Assembly: GCA_002692465.1 (NCBI GenBank) | Contig: NZKH01000017.1 | Location: 19,298 to 67,270, forward strand | DNA: 47,973 nucleotides | From: Methanobacteriota archaeon | Lineage (GTDB): Archaea > Thermoplasmatota > Poseidoniia > Poseidoniales > Poseidoniaceae | Reading direction: 5' to 3' | Shown here: piece by piece, positions 39,871-47,973 of the stretch | Layout: each line of letters starts with the position of its first letter | Numbering within the stretch: position 1 is the stretch's first letter | Position numbers and translations under genes: made by a program | Notes under the pieces: model-generated | Database searches by the model: none | What the model saw: only the letters and a program-made list of their open reading frames with translations | What the model was told of the DNA's origin: nothing

Positions 39871-42705
39871 TTAATTTTGGTCTATTCTTCTTCTTTGAAA
39901 GTATAAATTACTCAATGCTGCTATTGTAATACAAGATAGTGCAGAAATATGACTAAATGATGGTAAGAAACCTCCATCTTCTTCCCCAATGACCTTTAAT
40001 TCAATATTTTTTCTACCTATCATTCCACTTGTATCTTCTGGTTGAACACTAACTGTAAATTCAAATTCATCACTTAATGTTGATTCAGGGGGTTCAACTT
40101 TAACAACGATCACTCTAAATTCTCCAGGTGCCAATGTAAATTCAAGATCATCGCTGTCAGGAATTAGTGGAATCCACCCTCTGAGTCCTTCAGATAAAAT
40201 TACAACTACTCTTTCATTAGTGTTGCCATCATTATAAATCCTTAATTCAAAATTTGCATTATCTGGATATTCAATATTTTGAGTTGTACTTCCAACGGCT
40301 TCAATTTTCAAATCGTGTATTGTTTCAATATTTACGAGAACTTCTAATGTTTTTACATATTCTGCATTATGTTCTGATTTAACGTCTATGTATACTGTCC
40401 CTCCAGATCCATCTTCAGCATCTTCATCAATGTTTAGAGTTATTTTAACTTCAAGTGCATATAACATGATTTCATGGGTATCCACTAATCCAGCAGCTAA
40501 CCATGTATTATTTGCTTCATCCATATCTGAAAATTCAAGGATTTCACCATCTGGGTTGGTAGCAAATTCTCCCGTAGAGGTTTCCCTTAGTACATATTTC
40601 ATTGGAACAGGAATAGATTCGGAACCATCATACATCACTCCATTTTTATTTATGCTCAATTCATATTCAATTCCACTAAGGGTCCTAATTGTAACTAATG
40701 CATTATCTTCTTGTGGGTTTCCATAAAATACACCATCATTTTGAATCCAAAAAATGAATTCAGTACTACCGCCTGGAGCTTGTGTAACTTCTACTTGGTT
40801 TGGATTATCCCCTGGAGCATCAAAAAATGCATTCATTCTAAAAATTAAATTTGAACTAGTAGTTGTTATATTGAATGTCTTTTGTAAATTTACTTGATCT
40901 GCGGTATTAAGAACTTGAATTGTAGAACGGCATTGGCTTTTTTCTCCTCCATCAATTGTTACTTTGGCTAAGAAATTTTTTGTTGTTTGCGCGGGAATAT
41001 TTACCATTGTAATTTCTACAGTATCTCCATTATCCTCAAAGAAACGGACATCCCAATCTGAATTTCCACCGTCACTGCTTGTGCAAGAATTTTTTGAAAC
41101 AACCAAATTATAATTGTCTGCTATATTTCCCGTATTTGTTACAGTAAATGGATATGAAACAGTTGCACCATCTTTACCAGATTGGGATGTAATAGAAACT
41201 CCGATATCTATGTCATGTCTTTCATCAGCATAAACTGCAATTGAATCAGAATCTAGAATTTCTCCATTACGAATTAATTCTAGATCATAAACAACAGCCT
41301 CATCTGCTAATGCATTAAGTGGTACTGAAACATTTATATTTACATTTACAGTTTGTCCTTGTTCAACTGAAATTGAATTTAAACTTCCACCCGTATCTCC
41401 TGGATCAAAACTATAACTCCATCCTGCTGGCTCATTTGCTGAAATAGAAACAGAAAATGAATCAGGTCCATTACCTGTATTTTTAATGGTAATTGGAAAA
41501 GAATCAGAGTTTCCAGGTTCAATTTTAAAATCACCTATTCCTGTGGATGTTATTTCTCCATCATGGAATTGCCCTACAGTTACTTCTAGAGTACTTGAAC
41601 AAATAATGCTGCCAGAACTTCCTTGTTCGTTAACTCTAATAGTAATTGAATGAACTGTGCCTGCACTTGCAGAATTATCTGGACTGACTAACACATCGAA
41701 TACGTGATTTTCACCTAGAATTAATTCTCCATTGGGAGGTTCTATGTCTTGAATCCAAGAGTTCTTACTGCCAGCTGTACTAATCGAAATCCAGAAATCC
41801 GTATTTCCTTCATTTTTTACTGTGAATCTGGCTGTGGTTTGTCCGAAAGGTTCAGCATTTACACTAACAGAAGAACTTGTAAACGAACAATCTTTAATTT
41901 CGGGAATTTCTAATTCTAATTCTAGTTCATCCGTCGTATTTTCTTCATCAGCCCCAGGTCCAGCATTTGTAACAGATGCCTCAATTAAAAAACAAGCAGT
42001 TAGGGCTTGATCTTGATTCTCGAATCCAGTAACTGTAAATGTGACAATTTCTTCATCACCGCTATCAAGTTGAACTTGACTTGGCTCTATGTCTACTTGG
42101 AATCCAGATACTTGATCACATCCAAAATCATCATCTCTGTCTCTTGCCTCAAGATTAATTGTTTCATTAAATTGGCCTGTGTTTTTTACAACAACTGGCC
42201 AAGTCATTTCTTCGTCATTCCCATTCCATGTTTTTTCTTCAGGATGCTGAGTACTTAATTCAACGCCCCACGTACTTCCTCCACTTCCTTCACCTGCTGT
42301 TGTTGTTACGGTAACTTCAGCATTCCCAGGGGTTGGATCTGTGACTGCACCTACTTCATTCGCTACAGCATTGACTGTAGTATCGCAAGATTCTGCGGGT
42401 TGTGCTGTAAGATTTACGAATAACATGACATCCACAGAATCACCTGGTGATATGGCGCCTTGTGGTTGTTCAACAGTTGAAGAATAACCCGTACATTCAG
42501 GTCCATTTGAAGCAGAAAGTGAAACAGTGATATCATTTTCACCATCGTTATTTACTACGATTGTATATTCTGCAGTAGTTCCTGGATCTGCTTCTTGAGT
42601 CATTGGCATTGCATTAAGTGAAACAGTTGCAGCAGCAAAAACTGTTGGAATTGTGGATAGAAAAATAAGTGCTGTTAAAATAAATGCACAACTTCTAGGT
42701 GGCAT
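39871..42705 (-). CDS. Large secreted Ig-repeat surface protein with C-terminal sorting-type signal
   Basis: The 944-residue protein, from ATG 42705, has a Sec signal peptide (cleavage after A24, TVFA). It is built from repeated beta-sandwich domains of the NEW3/APHP type, marked by repeats of 'V-K/N-N-x-G-N/Q' such as FTVKNEGNTDFW, ITIKNTGNGPDSF, FTVTNTGNIADNY and LRIYNDGNTNERV. The C-terminus is GGFLPSFS, a hydrophobic segment and QRRR, like the GFTPS tail at 24229. An ATG at 42741 would add 12 residues; 42705 is better because AAGGGAT precedes it. It is expected to form part of the cell surface or a filament, and no enzyme domain was found. Confidence 0.75.
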   Translation of the reverse strand: MPPRSCAFILTALIFLSTIPTVFAAATVSLNAMPMTQEADPGTTAEYTIVVNNDGENDITVSLSASNGPECTGYSSTVEQPQGAISPGDSVDVMLFVNLTAQPAESCDTTVNAVANEVGAVTDPTPGNAEVTVTTTAGEGSGGSTWGVELSTQHPEEKTWNGNDEEMTWPVVVKNTGQFNETINLEARDRDDDFGCDQVSGFQVDIEPSQVQLDSGDEEIVTFTVTGFENQDQALTACFLIEASVTNAGPGADEENTTDELELELEIPEIKDCSFTSSSVSVNAEPFGQTTARFTVKNEGNTDFWISISTAGSKNSWIQDIEPPNGELILGENHVFDVLVSPDNSASAGTVHSITIRVNEQGSSGSIICSSTLEVTVGQFHDGEITSTGIGDFKIEPGNSDSFPITIKNTGNGPDSFSVSISANEPAGWSYSFDPGDTGGSLNSISVEQGQTVNVNINVSVPLNALADEAVVYDLELIRNGEILDSDSIAVYADERHDIDIGVSITSQSGKDGATVSYPFTVTNTGNIADNYNLVVSKNSCTSSDGGNSDWDVRFFEDNGDTVEITMVNIPAQTTKNFLAKVTIDGGEKSQCRSTIQVLNTADQVNLQKTFNITTTSSNLIFRMNAFFDAPGDNPNQVEVTQAPGGSTEFIFWIQNDGVFYGNPQEDNALVTIRTLSGIEYELSINKNGVMYDGSESIPVPMKYVLRETSTGEFATNPDGEILEFSDMDEANNTWLAAGLVDTHEIMLYALEVKITLNIDEDAEDGSGGTVYIDVKSEHNAEYVKTLEVLVNIETIHDLKIEAVGSTTQNIEYPDNANFELRIYNDGNTNERVVVILSEGLRGWIPLIPDSDDLEFTLAPGEFRVIVVKVEPPESTLSDEFEFTVSVQPEDTSGMIGRKNIELKVIGEEDGGFLPSFSHISALSCITIAALSNLYFQRRRIDQN

Positions 42706-42809
42706 TTTATCCCTTCTCATATATTCTACGAGCCCACACATATATCAAAAACCCATTCTATGATTGTATTAGTATCCGTTAAAATTTAGCATTTTTAAAA
42801 AATTCAATC

Positions 42810-45800
42810 CTATTTCAATTTTAGGAACTTATCTTTATGCTTCATTGCATGTTCTCTTGCTTTATCTTCAGGATATCCTGTTGAAATTAATTGTTTGACA
42901 TATTGTTCTATTTTTTGTTTAGCTTGAGGTGTTAAATCTGTGTCTTCAGGTTTTGTTTGAAATGCCGGGGCAATTTTTGGCATATTTGTTATTGGTGGAA
43001 TATTTAGTTGATTCGGTAGTGGAGGTAAGGGTGGTAAATTAATAGAATTAGATTTTTTATTGAAAAGACTTTCTTTAGGAATAAAAATTACTGCGCCACC
43101 AATTAATGCAATAATTAATATTAACAATCCAAAAATCATAAAACCATTATTTCCTGAATTTAAACTGGCATTATATTCTTCATTGCCTTCAGATATTACA
43201 TTGAAAATATAGATACCCCCCACTATATTTTCGTTATTTTGTAATTTTAGTTGGATTTCATATGTTCCTACATCCATAGGCATTAATTCAATAGTAACTC
43301 TTTTACTTTCTCCGGCATCTAATACAATCCAATTTGTATCTTTAAATTCTGAATCCCATTCTTCGGGTGAAATGATATCTAATTTATCACTAATTTTTTC
43401 GTTTCCAAGATTTGTAACTTCGAATTCTATTGTTGTCATTTTATTATATTCTGTTAGTGGTACTGAAACATCAACCCATTCTAATTTAAATTCTTGAGGA
43501 ACTGTCAAATTAAATGTACTATTAACGACATAATTATCTTCAAATTCCAAAATAAACTCAATTACTTCAATATTTCCTGCTTGCATTGTTAACGGAATTT
43601 TTAACAAACAAGTCGCTATTTTTATTTCAGAAGCCTCAAAAGTTTCAAGAGGATCACAGGTGGCATCCCAATTATTATTACTTTGAATCATCACATTATT
43701 TGGAGTAAAACTTCTACTTCCATCATTAGAAATTGCCCATCTAATTTTAAAATCTACTCCAATTGGTGGCTTCTCTCCATTTTCTAGATCTATTTCTTGC
43801 CCATCATTTAATTGTAAATCTAAAAATTCAATAGATGGCTTTGGAAGATATATTACCTCCAACTCATCAAATAATTCAAATATAGAACCTTCCAATGTTG
43901 TCATAATAAGTTTGAATGTTCCGCTTTCTGCTTGACCATTTCCTTGAACAGGAATTATTACATCTACATATGAATTAGGCTCAATTTCATAAAATTTAGT
44001 ATAAGTTAGCACAATCCAACCAGATGGCATGATTGCATCAACAGTAACAGAAGACAATGAGTTTCCACTATTAATTAATTTAAATGACAAGTCTAACCTT
44101 TCATTAGGCATTACTTTCTCAAGAGTCATATTGGTTATCGGATTTATCATTTCATAAGTTCCTACGATTAATTCAACTGATTTATTCCACATTTGTTCAG
44201 GGTTATTTTGGGAAATAGCCTTAATATTCAATTCAATTTTTGTCCCGGCAGATATCAATGCTACAGGAGGATAAATGACGATACTCAAATCTTTTTCATC
44301 GGATTCAGCCATTAATCCACTCTCGATTGTGCTTAAGTCTGTATTTTCGAATTTAGCATCCCAATATTGAGGCGGTTCTAAGATAATATCATAACTTTGA
44401 ACAGAATTACCACCATTGATAAATTTCAAATCAAATGTAGTGAGGCTAATTGGTGAGACTAAAATTTGTGAATTTGTAGACATAATTGCCAATGGTAAAT
44501 TTTGTACATAAAGGCTTATTGTTAGACTCTCTTCAATATTATTATCTGTGTCTGTTCCAATTAATTCTATGTCATAATATCCTGGTTCAGGCGGGAATTC
44601 TATTTCAGGAATACTCAATGAAATAAGAATTTCTTTAGTTTCTTGACCTTCTAAATTATGATTTGTTTTTGAAAAACTTACAGTCCATTGTTTAGAAAGT
44701 AAAGTAGAGCGCTGAATGGGGTTATTCGCCCTTATTGTTGTATTTGTTTCAATAAATGCAGTATTTGTAATATTTACAGACCATCTTGCTGAATCACTAT
44801 TTGAATTTGTCCATTCTATTACTGACATCCCAGAATTCAAATTAATTCCGGGTGTTGTAACTTGAATATTATCATAATAGACATTATTAATTTCATCCAT
44901 TTCATCTAACACATCATTAGAATCAGCATGAATTGAAATCTCTTTCACACCGGATGAATCGGGAGTCCAATCCCATGTCAATACAGTTTTAGCTCCAGTT
45001 CCTAATGTTAATTCGTAAGAACCAATTGCTTGCCCATCAATTTTTAATTCTACATCAAAATCATCTGCACCAGTATTTCCAATGTTTTGAATTTCATAAC
45101 TAATTTGAATTTCTTCACCTACACTTGGAATTACTTTACTAGTAATTAATGAGCCAGGAACTGGAATAACATCAGGACGTAAATCATTAATTCCAACTCC
45201 ACTTGCAGCTATTGCAAACATTTGAGCTCTTGGTCCACCATGTTGAACATCAGATACAGTAATTTTCCAAAGACCTGTTTGAGCATTATCGACTAGAATA
45301 ACTTCAACATTATTTGTATCATCAGCCGAACCTCCAACTACAGACCTTCCGTTTTGAAACACGTTACCCAAGTAAATTGTGCCATCGGGTGCTTCAACTT
45401 CTAAATTCAAATCATTAACTAATTGTTTTGTAGAAAATCTAGATCCCATATGATCAGACCACGCTAAAACAACTTTGAATGGAGAACCAGGTGATGTTAC
45501 ATTTATGTTGTATTCCAAACTAGTACCACTATTGGAAAGTGAGGATCTGTCATCTACCCAAATTCCTCTTCCTCCAGTTGGTGCAATTGAATTTTGAAGA
45601 TTAATACGCCCCCAACCCTCATTATTATTTGGAATATCTCTCGTACCCACATCTTGAGCCCCCAAGATAAGCATCGCTTTCATTAGTGCTCCCTGTGGAG
45701 ATGCTCTTTCAGCAACCTCAGTCAAATATTCTCTTACTAAGGCTGCAGCTCCTGCAGCATTAGGAGTGGCCATTGAAGTACCGGTATATTCCATATAATA

Positions 45801-47345
45801 CTGATTCTCCCAAGTAGAACCATCATCGTCTGTAGCTTCTTGTGATTTACAAGAACGGACATATCCTCCTGGTGCTAAAATATCTGGTTTAATCCTATCA
45901 TCATCTGTGGGGCCCCGAGAAGAACCACTCATGATTGTGTTTGGAGCCGCTCCATATCGACTTTGATGCATTCCAACAGTTAGGCTATTTTTTGCGGTTC
46001 CAGGTGAATTTACAGTTCCTGAATTCGGTCCATCATTACCTGCAGCAAAAACAATTGAAAATCCTTGATAGCCATTATAATAACGATCATAGGTATTTGC
46101 TTTGTCATCAACATCTTCACTTTCGCTAGTATATGCACCTTGTGAGGAAGTTCCAAATGAACCCCACGAATTTGAGTGTATTCTAGCACCAGCTGTATAC
46201 GCATTTCCTAATAATGAGGTTAAGGATGGAGAATAAAAACTTCCATCATCATCATCTTCCATTGCTTGAAAATATAACTCTGCTTGAGGGGCAACACCTG
46301 CATATCCCCCGCGGGTCCCATCACCAAGAACAGTACATGCAACATGGGTCCCATGTCCACTCCACTTATCTCCAGTTTTACCTCCATCGTTAATTACATC
46401 AATTTTAGCATCAATGCGATTTCCAAAATCACCATGATCATGATCAATACCAGTATCTGCTACAGCAATTAATTGTCCACTTCCATTCAATCCATTTGTT
46501 GGGAAATGTGTAGTAACACTAGACCATTTCATATGAGTCCTTGAATTATCATTATAAATTGAAAATTCTGGAGAAATTCTAATCCAGGCGACACCAGGAT
46601 CTGATAATAAATTAATTAGATTTGAATTAGATGTTTTTGCATCATAGCGCCCATTATCCCATTTAATTATTTCATTCATATTTATGTCTAACAATTTAGG
46701 TAAATTAGAAAATAATAAATCTCCTTTTATTCCGATTGTTTCAATATTTTCATGAAAACCATTACTGTCCGCTCTTCTCCAACCATCAATACGAAGTAAA
46801 ATATCATCAATATCCTGTTCTTGATTTAGTAATTCAGTGATAACATCACCTAAAATTAGGGCAATTGGTATTGAATGTATTGCTTTAACTTGTTCAATTT
46901 TATCAATTTCTTCCAGACTTGAAATAGGCCCTTGAACAATAAATCCACTTGGCCAAATATATTCTCTTATTACTAACCCTTCAATTTCATTCAGATTGTT
47001 TCGAGCATTTGTGAGAGGCTCTTCACCATCAATTATTATTAATTTCAAATCAGTTCTATACTCTTTCAAATTTTCAGGAATTTCAATTGTTTGAATGAAT
47101 TCTTCAGAATTAAATAGGCCAATTCTAGTCCATGCTTCAGAAGGCCTTTTTTTAATATTAATATCGTGATATTCAACAACATCTAAATTATGTAATTTAT
47201 TTGGATCAATATTAATTATTTCAAACCTTTTTTCCAAAGATTCATCAGAGAAAAGCTCATTTTCAGTTGGTTTTGCTAATGGAGACCAACTTGTTAAAAT
47301 TAATAGTAATAATGCAATTACTACATGACGAACTTCTCTGTTCAC
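42810..47345 (-). CDS. Very large subtilisin-like serine protease (S8) with Ig repeats and membrane anchor
   Basis: The 1511-residue protein has a signal/anchor segment at about 7-24, then a long pro-region (about 25-275). The S8 domain has VADTGIDHDHGDF (D297), SGHGTHVACTVL (H331), the oxyanion Asn (AAGND, N437) and the nucleophile TGTSMATPNAAG (S524). A P-domain-like region follows (about 590-720), then CARDB-type domain(s) (LDEMDEINNVYYDN) and several NEW3-like repeats up to about 1390. It ends in a membrane helix (about 1400-1421), a Pro-rich stretch and a cytoplasmic helix. The start is GTG 47345 with GGAG 4 nt upstream. It should act outside the cell on proteins or peptides. Confidence 0.9.
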   Translation of the reverse strand: MNREVRHVVIALLLLILTSWSPLAKPTENELFSDESLEKRFEIINIDPNKLHNLDVVEYHDINIKKRPSEAWTRIGLFNSEEFIQTIEIPENLKEYRTDLKLIIIDGEEPLTNARNNLNEIEGLVIREYIWPSGFIVQGPISSLEEIDKIEQVKAIHSIPIALILGDVITELLNQEQDIDDILLRIDGWRRADSNGFHENIETIGIKGDLLFSNLPKLLDINMNEIIKWDNGRYDAKTSNSNLINLLSDPGVAWIRISPEFSIYNDNSRTHMKWSSVTTHFPTNGLNGSGQLIAVADTGIDHDHGDFGNRIDAKIDVINDGGKTGDKWSGHGTHVACTVLGDGTRGGYAGVAPQAELYFQAMEDDDDGSFYSPSLTSLLGNAYTAGARIHSNSWGSFGTSSQGAYTSESEDVDDKANTYDRYYNGYQGFSIVFAAGNDGPNSGTVNSPGTAKNSLTVGMHQSRYGAAPNTIMSGSSRGPTDDDRIKPDILAPGGYVRSCKSQEATDDDGSTWENQYYMEYTGTSMATPNAAGAAALVREYLTEVAERASPQGALMKAMLILGAQDVGTRDIPNNNEGWGRINLQNSIAPTGGRGIWVDDRSSLSNSGTSLEYNINVTSPGSPFKVVLAWSDHMGSRFSTKQLVNDLNLEVEAPDGTIYLGNVFQNGRSVVGGSADDTNNVEVILVDNAQTGLWKITVSDVQHGGPRAQMFAIAASGVGINDLRPDVIPVPGSLITSKVIPSVGEEIQISYEIQNIGNTGADDFDVELKIDGQAIGSYELTLGTGAKTVLTWDWTPDSSGVKEISIHADSNDVLDEMDEINNVYYDNIQVTTPGINLNSGMSVIEWTNSNSDSARWSVNITNTAFIETNTTIRANNPIQRSTLLSKQWTVSFSKTNHNLEGQETKEILISLSIPEIEFPPEPGYYDIELIGTDTDNNIEESLTISLYVQNLPLAIMSTNSQILVSPISLTTFDLKFINGGNSVQSYDIILEPPQYWDAKFENTDLSTIESGLMAESDEKDLSIVIYPPVALISAGTKIELNIKAISQNNPEQMWNKSVELIVGTYEMINPITNMTLEKVMPNERLDLSFKLINSGNSLSSVTVDAIMPSGWIVLTYTKFYEIEPNSYVDVIIPVQGNGQAESGTFKLIMTTLEGSIFELFDELEVIYLPKPSIEFLDLQLNDGQEIDLENGEKPPIGVDFKIRWAISNDGSRSFTPNNVMIQSNNNWDATCDPLETFEASEIKIATCLLKIPLTMQAGNIEVIEFILEFEDNYVVNSTFNLTVPQEFKLEWVDVSVPLTEYNKMTTIEFEVTNLGNEKISDKLDIISPEEWDSEFKDTNWIVLDAGESKRVTIELMPMDVGTYEIQLKLQNNENIVGGIYIFNVISEGNEEYNASLNSGNNGFMIFGLLILIIALIGGAVIFIPKESLFNKKSNSINLPPLPPLPNQLNIPPITNMPKIAPAFQTKPEDTDLTPQAKQKIEQYVKQLISTGYPEDKAREHAMKHKDKFLKLK

Positions 47346-47398
47346 ATTACTCCGTCTTCACTTGCCCTATTCAATGGTTTAGTATAGATGTGGCAGAA

Positions 47399-47973
47399 TT
47401 AAATGATTAACCAATGCCTCGTTGCTTTATTTGTAAACCATTCATAAACCCAATCACCAACTGAGTGAGTCCAAGTTGTGGATCTTTGATTATTTTTACC
47501 ATCCTTGTAATTAATTGAAATTTTAATTACATAATTATCCCAAACTGTTGCACCAGGTATTGTTAATTCTAAATCATCACTTGCAACGCTAATGTGGGCT
47601 CCAATAGATTCTCGATAAAAAATTGTGTTGTTCAATTCATTTCCATCTAAATCTTCAAATGAAATTTCTACACTTACCTCGCTAATTTCTCGGCTTCCTA
47701 CGTTGTGTATTTGTGCTAAAACCACGTGTCCCCCTCCAGATTGCATGTATATTACTTCAACATTAACAGCATCTCTAGGTATTACCCAATAATATGTTGC
47801 AAAAATACTTGATAAGAATAAAAGTACTGTTAATGAAGCTGCTAATAATCTAACAGGGGAAAGAGACTCTTGAATGGATTGAAATAATTCAGCAGCCTGT
47901 TCACTTTTATCCAATTCTTCTTGAGTAGCATATACTGTATCAGAAATTTGAATTAATTTTATTTCTTCTTCAT
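47399..47973 (-). CDS. Partial membrane protein with one TM helix and Ig-like domain (N-terminus off window)
   Basis: The frame is open to the right edge and contains about 190 codons in the window; no in-frame ATG lies within it, so the true start lies beyond. A TTG at 47914 inside the frame is unlikely as start because the open frame continues upstream with E/K-rich residues. The part seen has a cytoplasmic helix, one membrane segment (LLAASLTVLLFLSSIFATYYWV) and an extracytoplasmic beta-domain with HVVLAQIHNVGSREISEVSVEI, which resembles a CARDB/Ig-like fold. The C-terminus is short and hydrophobic. I recognise no function. It lies 53 nt upstream of the S8 protease on the same strand. Confidence 0.65.
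   Translation of the reverse strand, partial: EEEIKLIQISDTVYATQEELDKSEQAAELFQSIQESLSPVRLLAASLTVLLFLSSIFATYYWVIPRDAVNVEVIYMQSGGGHVVLAQIHNVGSREISEVSVEISFEDLDGNELNNTIFYRESIGAHISVASDDLELTIPGATVWDNYVIKISINYKDGKNNQRSTTWTHSVGDWVYEWFTNKATRHWLII

Noticed and set aside
47914-47973. TTG at 47914 as the start of the right-edge membrane protein
   Set aside because: The frame stays open to the window edge with coding-like sequence, so the true start is probably outside.

Overview
The window is a gene-dense, clearly AT-rich stretch of an archaeal chromosome. Archaeal/eukaryal-type information genes show this: ribosomal protein uS2, aIF1A, a RIO1 kinase, a two-KH-domain Pno1/Dim2-like protein and the wyosine enzyme Taw1. 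There are GGTGA-type ribosome binding sites and TATA-type promoters close to start codons. An 11-subunit-type respiratory complex I without the NuoEFG module, a fused beta-oxidation enzyme, and several very large secreted CARDB/Ig-like proteins suggest an aerobic, protein- and lipid-degrading marine heterotroph. Marine Group II (Poseidoniales) or a related Thermoplasmatota lineage such as Marine Group III fits best; this is inference from gene content, not a phylogeny.

Layout. 1-7.2 kb: a partial thioredoxin-like lipoprotein at the left edge, a membrane-anchored S15/CocE-type hydrolase, a stand-alone receiver domain, an mPGES-2-like GST protein, an acidic Trp-tailed protein, a JAMM metalloprotease, phosphoglycerate mutase, a membrane protein, a cupin and a HAD phosphatase. 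7.3-11.1 kb: Taw1, two GT4 glycosyltransferases (the upstream one with its start codon buried in a perfect hairpin) and a small basic protein. 11.2-16.7 kb: fused 3-hydroxyacyl-CoA dehydrogenase/enoyl-CoA hydratase, three winged-helix regulators in a row, and a tRNA-dihydrouridine synthase. 16.7-24.2 kb: uS2, a membrane-embedded Cas4-like nuclease, a lipoprotein, a strong candidate C/D box sRNA, a membrane protein with a degenerate cupredoxin and zinc ribbon, and a secreted Ig-like protein. 24.2-27.8 kb: the KH / RIO1 / aIF1A translation set, interrupted by an MFS transporter on the other strand. 27.8-39.8 kb: nuoABCDHIJJKLMN in one minus-strand operon. 39.9-48 kb: a large Ig-repeat surface protein, a 1511-residue subtilisin-like protease, and a membrane protein that runs off the right edge.

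How it fits together. Surface peptidases and transporters would supply amino acids and lipids. The fused hydratase/dehydrogenase feeds beta-oxidation, and complex I (electron donor unknown, because NuoEFG is absent) turns reducing power into an ion gradient. No intergenic gap exceeds 300 bases; the longest (about 0.16 kb, 19528-19691) holds the candidate sRNA. I saw no tRNA, rRNA, CRISPR array, insertion sequence or integration site.
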